From: Acidimicrobiaceae bacterium
GTDB lineage: Bacteria > Actinomycetota > Acidimicrobiia > Acidimicrobiales > RAAP-2
Direction: 5' to 3'
Assembly (NCBI GenBank): GCA_003141095.1
Contig: PLKM01000039.1
Coordinates: forward strand, 35,285-99,284
Length of the DNA stretch: 64,000 nucleotides
Below the pieces are notes generated by a model, which saw only the letters and a list, made by a program, of their open reading frames with translations, was not told where the DNA came from and did not search any database. The translations under genes were made by a program, and so were the position numbers. Below are positions 8,995-18,959 of the stretch, one piece after another (within the stretch, counting starts at the first letter, position 1; each line of letters starts with the position of its first letter).

Positions 8995-10638
8995 CTATCT
9001 CTGGTTGTACTTCACGCGAGTGGACTGACCATGTGCCGCGGTGACGGTGAAGAAGAAGATACCGTTTCTTGATCGCGCCCTCACCGTGACCTTGACGACA
9101 AGCAAAGTGCCGGTGTCTCGAGTAACCAATACGGAAGTGCCAGCGTGACTGGTTATTCGCGGTCGACCATAAAAACCGGCACCGTCGATGGTCAGGATAA
9201 CTGAGGTTCCGGCAACCGCATGGCCAACAACTTGAGTGGCGCTAAGGGTTGAAAAGATAGGAATTGGGGCGGGCGCAGTGATATTAAGGGTGAACACGAA
9301 CTTCCCCTTGTCCCCAAACGTGTCACTCGTCGTTCCCCTCGCGGTGTACGAGCCGGGCGCCAGCGCGCCGCTCGTCGCGATGAGGCCGGTGGCGTTGACG
9401 GTGAGAGCCGGCGTGCCGCTCGTCTGGACGTAGGTCACGGCTCCGTCGTTACCGCTCACGACCAACTGGTCGGTGAAGGTGGATGATCCCACCGTCTTTG
9501 TCGAACTCGACGCGGGAAGGCTCTGCGTGATCGTACCGACGCTGAGGGTGAAGCTGAACGTACCAATGTCGCCGTTCGGGTCACTCGTCGTACCCGACGC
9601 GGTGTACGAGCCGGGCGCCAGCGCGCCGCTCGTCGCGATGAGACCCGTGGTGTTGACGGTGAGAGCCGGCGTGCCAGTCGTCTGGACGTAGGTCACGGCT
9701 CCGTCGTTACCGCTCACGACCAACTGGTCGGTGAAGATGGATGATCCCACTACCGTTACAAAACCCGCGGCGGGGGTGCTTGACAGCCCGCAGACGTAAT
9801 CACCATCGAGCCCATTCGAGGGGAACTGAATCATGGCCACTCGCCCACCGGTGAATGATGTTGAAGTGCAGGCGGACTCCGCCGCACTCAAGGTGGCGTA
9901 GCCGGGCACCCACAGTGGCACCGCAGGAAACGTCGAACCGGTTCCCCCAGTGATGGTTTTCCACTGCGACGGCGTGGAGTAGACCCCGACGGACGCAACA
10001 CGGATACTCAATAAGTATGCGATCGAGCCCTGCAACATCTGCTGGTCGTTCGCATCTGATGAAGCCGTCTTCCCGTAGCTGCGCTCCAAGGTCTCCCATT
10101 TGTTGCCAGTTTCAACATCGAGCCACCAATGCGCTTCTTTCGCCGCCGAGGATGGCGACAGCGAACCGTCCGCTGACTCGGCGCCCGCGGCATTGTTGAA
10201 CGAAACCCTCGCCGCGTTCCAGCCGAAATCGTAGGAGCAATCTGGCGAGTTCGCCCCCTCGCAGATCCGAGGACTCTGTTGATTCGTTGGCCAACTTGAC
10301 GAGTGGGCCGGTCCGGGGTTGCCCGTATTCATGTAGAAAACGGGGGCTTTACTCAACGTCGATTTGGACCAACGCAGTTCGCTCGAGAGGCACGGGTTGG
10401 TCGAAAACGGATGTCCGTCGTTGACCCCATCGATGCCAAAACCCGCGGCTGACGGCAAAGTGCGACCACACTGCGGGTAACTCACGTCGTAGCCAGTCAA
10501 CGCCGGGGCTGCCGGCGTAGTGCCGGCGGCGAGAGTCGTGGTGACGAAAAGTCCAGTCACGGTTAACAGAGCCGCGAGTAGACCTTTCGTAAGTTGATTG
10601 AACACGTCCTTCAACCCTAGGTCGACGAGGTCGAGCAT
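8995..10638 (-). CDS. Secreted protein with glycoside-hydrolase-like (DUF1906/GH25-like) N-terminal domain, two tandem ~86-aa repeats and an IPT/TIG-like C-terminal domain
   Basis: Signal-peptide-like N-terminus; YDVSYPQCGR...HWWLDVETGNKW...VGVYSTPSQW; then repeated FTDQLVVSGNDGAVTYVQTxGTPALTVNxTGLIATSGALAPGSYTAxGTTSD. Confidence 0.75.
   Translation of the reverse strand: MLDLVDLGLKDVFNQLTKGLLAALLTVTGLFVTTTLAAGTTPAAPALTGYDVSYPQCGRTLPSAAGFGIDGVNDGHPFSTNPCLSSELRWSKSTLSKAPVFYMNTGNPGPAHSSSWPTNQQSPRICEGANSPDCSYDFGWNAARVSFNNAAGAESADGSLSPSSAAKEAHWWLDVETGNKWETLERSYGKTASSDANDQQMLQGSIAYLLSIRVASVGVYSTPSQWKTITGGTGSTFPAVPLWVPGYATLSAAESACTSTSFTGGRVAMIQFPSNGLDGDYVCGLSSTPAAGFVTVVGSSIFTDQLVVSGNDGAVTYVQTTGTPALTVNTTGLIATSGALAPGSYTASGTTSDPNGDIGTFSFTLSVGTITQSLPASSSTKTVGSSTFTDQLVVSGNDGAVTYVQTSGTPALTVNATGLIATSGALAPGSYTARGTTSDTFGDKGKFVFTLNITAPAPIPIFSTLSATQVVGHAVAGTSVILTIDGAGFYGRPRITSHAGTSVLVTRDTGTLLVVKVTVRARSRNGIFFFTVTAAHGQSTRVKYNQR
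9322..9752. repeat. 258-bp period direct DNA repeat inside the secreted protein gene (units 9322-9494 and 9580-9752 near identical)
   Basis: gtcactcgtcg...gtgtacgagccgggcgccagcgcgccgctcgtcgcgatgag... recurs after exactly 258 bp with only about ten mismatches in about 173 bp by eye. Confidence 0.9.
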
Positions 10639-10938
10639 TCATAGTGGGGCAAACTTAGAATCACCTGAGAAAGTCGATCGTCCAAGTTAAACTTCTACTC
10701 ACGTTCACGCAGTTGCGTCATCGTCACCAACCATGTTCGTCCTTCGTGCGACTCCCAGGTGAGCAAGTTGCTACCCACTAGTGGAGCAAAAAATCTAGGA
10801 ATTGCCACTGCGAGACAATTTCGAACTCTTGGGAGTCTTGCCTGTCCACTCGGCGGTCAAGGGATTCAAACGATTCCGTTTCATTCCCAAGAGTCGTGAT
10901 TAAGGTAGCAGTAGAGGTATTTCAGACGCCAAGCTCGC

Positions 10939-13080
10939 TTGAAGCTTGGGTTGTACGTGCCCGAAGGCTATGCCAAAGGTGGTCACGTGACACCAGAGTT
11001 CAAACACTCTTCAGATCAAATCGAAAATCAGGCCCGCCAGTGGTCTGCTTCTCAGTCCCAGTCCTTTCTCGCTTCACGCCTAGGAGAGGCTGGCTTACTG
11101 GGGCCTCCAAATCAGGATGCTCTGGCAACGGTCTTTCCACCAATTGCCGACTACGCGTTTCTCTCCGACTGCGAGAACAGTTGTCTCGTCGCACCAACAG
11201 GGGCGATTGAGTGGCTGTGCCTTCCCAAACCGCACGATCCAAGCGTCTTTGGAACCATTCTCGACCGCGCTGCCGGCTCATTCCGCTTGGCACCGGTCGA
11301 CAGTGCTGTCCCCGCTCACCGGCAGTACGTTCCGGGAACGATGGTGCTCGCCACCACCTGGCAGACTCGCAGCGGCTGGTTGGTGGTAACCGATTTCTTG
11401 GCGGTGAGTCCTTGGTATCGAACTGGAGATCGTTCCGATCTCCATCGACGTACGCCCGGGGACTTCGACGCCCGACACATACTCGTACGCTCCGCGGTGT
11501 GCCTGCACGGCAACGTTGACATACTGCTCAACTGCGAGCCGTCGTTTGATTACGGCCGCGCCGATGCCGAGTGGGAGTACACGGGTCCCAACTACGACCA
11601 GGTGACGACGACCAATCCCGATTTCGAGCGTCTGACCCTGACCGGTGACATGAGGTTTGGAATCGAAGGCCGGTCGGTTCGGGCACGTCACCGCCTCACC
11701 GAGGGTGAGTCGACTTTTGTGGTGTTGGGATGGACCGACGAGGCACCTCCGTCAACTCGTGCACAGGTTGACACCTGTCGGGCTGAGACCAGTCGCTTCT
11801 GGCGCGACTGGATTGATGGCGGCAAGTTTCCCGATCACCCGTGGCGAGAGCTTCTCCAACGCAGCGCCCTCACACTCAAGGGGCTCACCTACGCGCCAAC
11901 CGGGGCGATGCTCGCGGCACCAACGACTTCACTGCCCGAACAGCCCGGAGGTCAGCGAAACTGGGACTACCGGTACACCTGGACTCGCGATACGGCGTTT
12001 ACGTTGCGCGCGCTGCACGTCCTCGGCTTCGATACCGAGGCGGACGACTTCCTGGCCTTTCTCGGCGATGTACTCGAGCCAAAGGGACGAACCGTCGGCG
12101 GCGTCGCAAAGTTGAGGGGAGACCTTCAAGTGCTCTATCCCGTTGATGGCGATACCGCACTCTCAGAGACGGAACTCGATCATCTCACGGGCTATCTGGG
12201 AAGCCGACCGGTACGAAACGGGAATGCGGCCTATAACCAGGTCCAGTTCGACATACTTGGTGCGATTGTTGACTGCGTCTTTGAGCACACTCGAACCCGG
12301 GACTCTCTCAGCGAACGCTCGTGGCGGATCGTCGTGCAAGCCGTGGAGACCGCCCTGAAATGCTGGCGCGACACCGATCGGGGCATTTGGGAGATGCGCG
12401 GTGAACCCAAACACTTCACGTTCTCAAAGGTCATGTGCTGGGTCGCCGCCGATCGCGGCGCGCGCCTAGCGGCGCTGCGAGGCGACAAGGAACGAGCGGA
12501 TCTCTGGTGGAGCGCGGCGCTGGAAATTCATGCAGACGTTTGCGACAATGCGCTGAGCGACAAAGGTTATTTCGCCCAGTCGTACGGATCCGATGAACTG
12601 GATGCGTCGCTCTTGTTGCTACCGAGGCTCGGCTTTCTGCCACCGGAAGATGATCGAATTCGTGCGACCGTGTTGGCCATCGCGAGCGAACTCAGCGATG
12701 GCGCTTTTGTCTACCGTTACCGGACGGACGTAACCGACGACGGACTTGAGGGTCAACCCGAGGGGAGTTTCACCGCCTGTTCGTTCTGGCTCGTTTCGGC
12801 ACTGGTCGAAATCGGTGAACTCGAACAAGCGCGGACCCAGTGTGAGAAATTGGTGGGTGCCGCGAGCACGCTCGGGCTCTACGGCGAAGAGATCGATCCC
12901 ACCACGTCTCGACACCTGGGTAATTTTCCCCAGGCGTTGACTCACCTCGCGCTCATCAATGCGGTGCTGCACGTGATCGAGGCGGAGCAGCGAACGAACG
13001 GGAAGTCCATCGGGCCCGCGGGTTCACCTAGTTGGTGGAGCGCGGCTGGAAAAGACGACCGCCCCAACCCGATTCCTTAG
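10939..13080 (+). CDS. Glycoside hydrolase family 15 protein (glucoamylase/trehalase-like)
   Basis: IADYAFLSDCENSCLVAPTGAIEWLCLPKPHDPSVFGTILDRAAGSFRLAP; RNWDYRYTWTRDTAFTLRALHVLGF; typical GH15 (alpha/alpha)6 sequence. N-terminal start (TTG) uncertain. Confidence 0.9.
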   Translation: MKLGLYVPEGYAKGGHVTPEFKHSSDQIENQARQWSASQSQSFLASRLGEAGLLGPPNQDALATVFPPIADYAFLSDCENSCLVAPTGAIEWLCLPKPHDPSVFGTILDRAAGSFRLAPVDSAVPAHRQYVPGTMVLATTWQTRSGWLVVTDFLAVSPWYRTGDRSDLHRRTPGDFDARHILVRSAVCLHGNVDILLNCEPSFDYGRADAEWEYTGPNYDQVTTTNPDFERLTLTGDMRFGIEGRSVRARHRLTEGESTFVVLGWTDEAPPSTRAQVDTCRAETSRFWRDWIDGGKFPDHPWRELLQRSALTLKGLTYAPTGAMLAAPTTSLPEQPGGQRNWDYRYTWTRDTAFTLRALHVLGFDTEADDFLAFLGDVLEPKGRTVGGVAKLRGDLQVLYPVDGDTALSETELDHLTGYLGSRPVRNGNAAYNQVQFDILGAIVDCVFEHTRTRDSLSERSWRIVVQAVETALKCWRDTDRGIWEMRGEPKHFTFSKVMCWVAADRGARLAALRGDKERADLWWSAALEIHADVCDNALSDKGYFAQSYGSDELDASLLLLPRLGFLPPEDDRIRATVLAIASELSDGAFVYRYRTDVTDDGLEGQPEGSFTACSFWLVSALVEIGELEQARTQCEKLVGAASTLGLYGEEIDPTTSRHLGNFPQALTHLALINAVLHVIEAEQRTNGKSIGPAGSPSWWSAAGKDDRPNPIP

Positions 13081-13365
13081 CGACGGGCGCGACCAACGTA
13101 CGCACACGAGGCAAGATGCTTTTTTTCACGGTCCTTCAAGCCGTGAGTTCCTCGCCGCGGCGAACTGATGGTCGCATTGGACGCGATGTCACCGGGAATA
13201 CCGGGGAGCGAGCGGGTGGGACAACTTCCACATGATCTGTGTCGGCCGTGTTTCAATGCCGTAGTTCACTTACAGCCAGGAGAAAACCTTGATTATTTGG
13301 CCACTATCGAACAGAAATGATTGATGATGCGAAGGCGACGTTAGGCTCGCTCTCAAGCACAAACT

Positions 13366-14883
13366 ATGACGCAGCAAACCAGTAATCCTGTTGAACCGAC
13401 CTTGACCGGAGGACGGATATCAAAATCCGACCCGAATAGGGCGGAATTCGTCGTTGTCGCAAACCGCCTTCCGGTCCAGCAATCGATGTCCCAGGGGAAT
13501 GAGGAGTGGCGACCCAGCCCGGGCGGCCTGGTCTCGGCGCTGACGTCGGTCTTGCAAAGTCGAAACGGACTTTGGATTGGCTGGCTCGGCGTCTCCGATC
13601 ACGGAGAACCACCCACCGCCTACGAGGGAATACGGCTCAAAGCAGTTGACATCAGCCCTGAGGAGTATGAGGACTTCTATCTGGGATTCTCAAATGCCAC
13701 GCTGTGGCCGCTGTATCACGACGCTATTCGCGCTCCGACGTTTCACCGCACCTGGTGGCACACCTATGAAGAGATCAACATGCGCTACGCGACGGCCGCC
13801 GCCGATGCGGTCGCCCCAGGCGGAACGGTGTGGATTCACGATTATCAACTCCAACTCGTCCCCAACATGCTCCGCCAGCTCCGCCCGGACGTTCGAATTG
13901 GCTTCTTTCTCCATATTCCCTTCCCACCCAGCGAACTTTTCATGCAGTTACCGTGGCGACGCGAAATCCTCGCCGGTCTGCTCGGCGCTGACCTGATCGG
14001 CTTTCAGGTTCCGCATGTCGCATCAAACTTCTCTCGCATCGCGCGCCGCTTGTTGGGGGCGACCGGCACCGACTCGATACTCAACTACGAAGGTCGCATT
14101 ATTCGAGTCGGAGCATTTCCCATCTCGGTTGACAGTGCGCAAATTATCGCGAAGGCCTCAGATCCGGTGATTCGTGAACGGGCACGTGAAATCCGACGAG
14201 ATCTGGGCAACCCCGAGGTGGTGCTGTTGGGCGTGGACCGTCTCGATTACACCAAGGGCATCCAACAGAGAATCAAGGCCATCACCGAGCTATACGCTGA
14301 CGGCTCGCTCAGTGGAGAGAAGCACGTGGTGGTTCAGGTCGCCGTTCCCAGCCGCGAATCCGATGCGCACTACGACCTCGAGCGCCATAACCTCGAGCAA
14401 GTCGTCAGCGAGATGAATGGAGATCATGGCCTCGTGGGCAGCCCCGTCATCCATTATCTTCATCAAAACCTCCCCTTCGATGAGTTATTGGCGCTCTACC
14501 TTGCGGCCGACATCATGCTCGTGACGCCCTTCAGGGACGGAATGAACTTGGTAGCCAAAGAGTACGTGACGTGTCGCACTGACCTGACCGGAAAATTAGT
14601 ACTGAGCGAGTTCGCGGGAGCTGCCGCTGAGCTTCGTGGTGCCTTCATGGTGAACCCACACGATCTCGACGGGATCAAGGAAGCGATCAGGCTCGCACTG
14701 AAGGCTGGACCCAAAGAGGACAAGGCCCGGATGTCACGGATGCGCCGCAAAACGTTACGTCGCGACGTCTACGACTGGGCTCAGTCATTCTTGGCCGCGC
14801 TACAACAAGGCAGTCCTTCGCCGACCGCGAGGGAAGCCACCGGTGCAGATTCGACGGGCCCCGATGAAACGACGCGAGCGTAA
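13366..14883 (+). CDS. otsA: Alpha,alpha-trehalose-phosphate synthase (UDP-forming)
   Basis: FVVVANRLPVQQ...WRPSPGGLVSAL; WIHDYQLQLVPNMLRQLRPDVRIGFFLHIPFPPSELF; GVDRLDYTKGIQQRIKA; GMNLVAKEYV. Confidence 0.97.
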   Translation: MTQQTSNPVEPTLTGGRISKSDPNRAEFVVVANRLPVQQSMSQGNEEWRPSPGGLVSALTSVLQSRNGLWIGWLGVSDHGEPPTAYEGIRLKAVDISPEEYEDFYLGFSNATLWPLYHDAIRAPTFHRTWWHTYEEINMRYATAAADAVAPGGTVWIHDYQLQLVPNMLRQLRPDVRIGFFLHIPFPPSELFMQLPWRREILAGLLGADLIGFQVPHVASNFSRIARRLLGATGTDSILNYEGRIIRVGAFPISVDSAQIIAKASDPVIRERAREIRRDLGNPEVVLLGVDRLDYTKGIQQRIKAITELYADGSLSGEKHVVVQVAVPSRESDAHYDLERHNLEQVVSEMNGDHGLVGSPVIHYLHQNLPFDELLALYLAADIMLVTPFRDGMNLVAKEYVTCRTDLTGKLVLSEFAGAAAELRGAFMVNPHDLDGIKEAIRLALKAGPKEDKARMSRMRRKTLRRDVYDWAQSFLAALQQGSPSPTAREATGADSTGPDETTRA

Positions 14884-15034
14884 TCAACGGCGCCGGCAGG
14901 TGAAGTAACCGTTCGACGTTGGATCACGGGAACACGACCACCGCCTTGCAGTCCGACACCGAATCTGCTCGAGGAAGAGGCGGCCCGTGATTCCAAGTGC
15001 CGGTAGGGCGCAGCGCCCTCGCTCGTTGCTGACC

Positions 15035-15814
15035 CTACAGTTCGTTAATCAAATCCGCAACCGAGGCAACCACCCTCGACGGACGATACGGGAAGCGATC
15101 AACGTCGTCTTCGCCGTCGACACCGGACAGAACCAGAATCGTTTCGAGCCCCGCATCAACTCCGGCCAGGATGTCGGTGGCCATGCGATCACCAATCATG
15201 ACCGTGGCGTTGGAGTCCGCCTCGAGAACGACCAATGCTTCGCGGATCATCCTGGAATTGGGCTTACCCACGAAATACGGAGTGACACCGGTCGCACGTT
15301 CGATGATGGCCGCCATCGCCCCACAACCCGGGAGTGATCCATCGGGTGATGGACCGGTCGCCTCGGGGTTGGTGGCCACGAAATGGCTTCCGGCATCAAT
15401 CAGTCTGATCGCGGTGGTGAAGTCATCGAATGAGTAGTTCTGAGTTTCACCGAGCACGACGTAGTCAGGACTCTGGGAGTCTTCGCGATAACCCACGTCG
15501 TGCAGGGCCGAGTGAAGACTGACTTCCCCGATGACAAAGGCACTTCCGCGAGGCCGCTGAGCGTGAACGAATTGAGCGGTGGCGAGGGCCGAGGTCCAGA
15601 ACTGCTTCTCGTCGACTTCTAGGCCCATGGATGACAACTGGTCGCAGAGTTGACGAGGTGTAAACAAGGAGTTGTTCGTGAGAACAAGAAATGGTCGACC
15701 GGTGGATCGAAGTCGCTCCAAAAACCGGTCAGCCCCTTCTACCATCGCGCCATCCGCGATAAGCACACCGTCCATATCGCAGAGCCAATACTGAGCTAAA
15801 CCGTCAAAGTCCAT
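15035..15814 (-). CDS. HAD-IIA family hydrolase (NagD-like)
   Basis: WLCDMDGVLIADG (DxD), LVLTNNS, GKPNSRMIREAL, MIGDRMATDILAG motifs. Confidence 0.92.
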   Translation of the reverse strand: MDFDGLAQYWLCDMDGVLIADGAMVEGADRFLERLRSTGRPFLVLTNNSLFTPRQLCDQLSSMGLEVDEKQFWTSALATAQFVHAQRPRGSAFVIGEVSLHSALHDVGYREDSQSPDYVVLGETQNYSFDDFTTAIRLIDAGSHFVATNPEATGPSPDGSLPGCGAMAAIIERATGVTPYFVGKPNSRMIREALVVLEADSNATVMIGDRMATDILAGVDAGLETILVLSGVDGEDDVDRFPYRPSRVVASVADLINEL

Positions 15815-16300
15815 CTCACCATTATGGACGCACAATCAGTCTCTCTCGAACTTTTGCAATGTCTCGACGAGATGAGAGCCCGCTCAACGATGAATCAACT
15901 CCCTCGCTGGGAGTTGCAAGAAGTGGAGCGTTGGCATTTTTCACTACCATCGCTCCCCACATCCAAGCTTCCGCCCCATCCTACGAACGCCGATGGTTAA
16001 GGAGGTCAGACCTGAGATTTTGCTCTTCGGCGGCCGTGTCCAGGCCATGGAATTCGGGCGCCGTCCAACGCTTCTGACTGGCGACCGTTGGGAGAAGGTG
16101 ACACTCGAGAGTCCCCTCGAAGATTCTCCGTGTCGGGATTGAAACCCGGTCTGGCTGCCTTGTCTCGAGACGTGAGCCCGCAGGTACTCGCGGCTCGACG
16201 CAAGAACCTCTACGTCGACATCCTTCGACTCACGAGTCAAGCCGTTCGTAGCGCCCACGGACGCCAACGGTGATACCTGAATCTTCAGCAGCACTCTGTT

Positions 16301-17557
16301 CTATGAGGGAGGCAGGCCAACTAGTTCACGAGGCTCCAACAGTGCCGCGGACTCCTCCGTGGTCGGATTATCGCTGAGCAGCGTGGCTCGTCTCTCGCGC
16401 CTGGACCGCTGCCACTCCGTCCCTGCCATGGCGATCATGAGCACAGCGCCCGCAAAGAGCAACGAGAAACCGGGGAGAATGGAGAGATGCCCGTGGGCGT
16501 ACCAGCGATAGCGATGCCATCGATAAGGAGCGGTCGCTCCCACGATGAGCAATAACAACATTGCGCCACCCACCCAACGATCTTGACGCCATCTCGCGAC
16601 CAATATCACCGGCAGAAGGATGATCCACGACCAGTGGTGCGTCCAGGAAATGGGACTTACGAGGAGTTCCGTCAACGCCAACGCGAGAAGAGCCTCGATG
16701 GGACGATCGGAAGCCACGTAACGCCTCGCTAAATAGAGTCCCACCAAGAAGGTTGCCACGCTCAGCGCCAGCCACACAGTGGTTGTCGATGATCCGAGAG
16801 TCGATGAGAAACGACCTACAAGTCCGAACCACGACTGGTTTGCGGTGCCGATTGCCCCGCCCTTATGACCCGGGCTAATCGCTTGATGGAACCAGAACAG
16901 CGCCGAATCCGACGGTAGGACGAGCCACGCGACGGCGCCCGCTGCGACGAAAGCACCCGAGACCCTCAGTACCGAACAACGACTTCGAATGACCGCGAAA
17001 TAGGTGATGTAGATCAAGGGCGTGAGTTTGACGGCCGCGGCGAGCCCCGTCAGCACTCCGCGTGATGATGACCTCACTCGAGTGACGTCCACGAGAATCG
17101 CGAGCATCAAGAAGAAGTTGATCTGTCCAAAGTCCATGTTGCTTCGAACCGGCTCCAGGAACAGGCACGAAGCGCCACCGATGGCGAGCGCCGCCACGAC
17201 AGCAGTTCGACGGGAAAGTCCAGTGATCGACCGCAGAGCCAGTACTACGAAGGCGACGAGGGCTAGGGAATTGAGTAACCACCAGATGACCAGCATGACC
17301 AACGGTGAGGGCACGGTGAGGGCGCTGAGAAGCAGGAGCGCGAAGGGAGGGTACGTAAAGTTGAGGTGCGCAAAAGTGAATCTCGCGTGGTACGTGGCTC
17401 CCCCGTGCAGCATACTGGTGGCGGCGTCGCGATACACTTCGAAGTCGAGTGGAAGCCCCGTTCGAGTTTGATGCGCGAGTTCTAGCGCCACCAGCGACCA
17501 CAGCACGAGTGACACGGCGAAGAGGCTGCCCAGAGTTAGTAGTCCCCTCAAACGCAT
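16301..17557 (-). CDS. Polyprenol-phosphate-mannose-dependent glycosyltransferase, GT87 family membrane protein
   Basis: Multi-TM; LPLDFEVYRDAATSMLHGGATYHARFTFAHLNFTYPPFALLLLSAL; LTGLAAAVKLTPLIYI; SPISWTHHWSWIILL. Alternative starts upstream to 17794. Confidence 0.87.
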   Translation of the reverse strand: MRLRGLLTLGSLFAVSLVLWSLVALELAHQTRTGLPLDFEVYRDAATSMLHGGATYHARFTFAHLNFTYPPFALLLLSALTVPSPLVMLVIWWLLNSLALVAFVVLALRSITGLSRRTAVVAALAIGGASCLFLEPVRSNMDFGQINFFLMLAILVDVTRVRSSSRGVLTGLAAAVKLTPLIYITYFAVIRSRCSVLRVSGAFVAAGAVAWLVLPSDSALFWFHQAISPGHKGGAIGTANQSWFGLVGRFSSTLGSSTTTVWLALSVATFLVGLYLARRYVASDRPIEALLALALTELLVSPISWTHHWSWIILLPVILVARWRQDRWVGGAMLLLLIVGATAPYRWHRYRWYAHGHLSILPGFSLLFAGAVLMIAMAGTEWQRSRRERRATLLSDNPTTEESAALLEPRELVGLPPS

Positions 17558-18389
17558 TAACCGACGTCGCCCCGTTCTCTCTCGAGCACAAGATGTTGGT
17601 CCGAAGGGCACCCGTGACATTTTGATATCCACTTCAGGAGCTCGCCGAGAAGATTCTCGTGTTGGCCATGGACGCCTCTGTCCCTGAGGATGCATCCATT
17701 CGATTGCCCCCACTGTGAGACCAGACCTGTACAGGAGTATCTGACCAACGAACGTCATCGGGCTGACGTCGATCACAATCGAACGCTGAATCACTCCACT
17801 TCTTCTGAGCCATTCACCACCCCTTCCGATCGCGAGCCGCTTGGTCCACGATTACACATGTCCACGTAGCGTCATAATCCGTCAGAACTTCGATTAGCGG
17901 GCTACCGACCCTGGGCCGCTCTGTTCAAGGACGCGGACGCACCTTTCGTCACGACGATCGGCCGCGTAAGTGAACAATGATCCTGACGAGCGATCGATAC
18001 CTGACAGTGCCCCCAAGCCCAAGAGTGATCGAGCGAGTTCGGACAAGCGATGGTGCGCCGTGCCAGCGCCCCGCGTAGAGGATCCTGGAATCCGAAATCA
18101 GTACAAAACAGTGTAACTCTCTGGTAGAGATGGCAACCATACCGCCCCTGACCTCCCTACTGGCCGCTGTGGTCGATACCACCCTGTCCATAGCCCGCTG
18201 CGCCAGACGTTCGACCCATCGCCGTGCGCACGTCGATGACGTCCATTCTTAAGACCCCACAACCCCGGGGTGGCGCCGATGCCTTCACGGCCACAAGGAG
18301 TTGTCGACCAAGATCGTGACGGATTTCCTTCGCCTCCGGACATGTGTAGACGTGATCCACACCGGTCCTAGACGTCATAGGAGTCCAAC

Positions 18390-18959
18390 GTGAGCAGCGA
18401 CCGAGCGAAGGGTTTCGAGCGTACGTACTCGATCCACTTTCGCGATATAGCTTCGTACGTAGTTCGCCGAGTGCCGAGAGACGAAGTCGAGGTTGTTGTC
18501 GTCAACGTTTTCGTTGTCGCCTGGCGGAGATTCGAGAGGGTGCCGGCGCCACCCGACGACCGGCTCTGGCTCTTTGGTCTTGCACGACGTTGTGTCGCCG
18601 AGCACACTCGCAGTCGTGCCCGTCAGGGTCGCCTTCGTGCGAAACTCGCCGACGAGGAGTTTTCGGTCGAGGCAACGTCATCCTCGGCCCCAGACCCACG
18701 CCATGACCTCGTGCTCACGGCCATGGCCAAATTGAAGACCCTCGATCGTGAGTGTCTCCAGCTCGTGCTCTGGGACGAACTCTCCCACGCCGACGCGGCG
18801 GCCGTACTGGGCTGCAGCTTGAACGCCTTTGAACTTCGCTACCAGCGCGCTCGCAACCGTGTTCGCGACGACATTGACGTGTCGGTCGATGCCTCGACAA
18901 GACCAACGCCCTCTGCGCTCACTGATGTTCCACTTACCCCGAAGGAAGCGACGGCATGA
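18390..18959 (+). CDS. RNA polymerase sigma factor, sigma-70/ECF family
   Basis: Region 2 (NVFVVAWRRFERVPAPPDDRLWLFGLARRCVAEHTRSRAR) and region 4 (LKTLDRECLQLVLWDELSHADAAAVLGCSLNAFELRYQRARNRV). Confidence 0.85.
   Translation: MSSDRAKGFERTYSIHFRDIASYVVRRVPRDEVEVVVVNVFVVAWRRFERVPAPPDDRLWLFGLARRCVAEHTRSRARQGRLRAKLADEEFSVEATSSSAPDPRHDLVLTAMAKLKTLDRECLQLVLWDELSHADAAAVLGCSLNAFELRYQRARNRVRDDIDVSVDASTRPTPSALTDVPLTPKEATA

Noticed and set aside
15896-15916. CAACTCCC-TCGCT-GGGAGTTG hairpin upstream of the HAD gene
   Set aside because: Eight-bp stem but no T-tract and no gene ending there; chance or minor element, no functional call.
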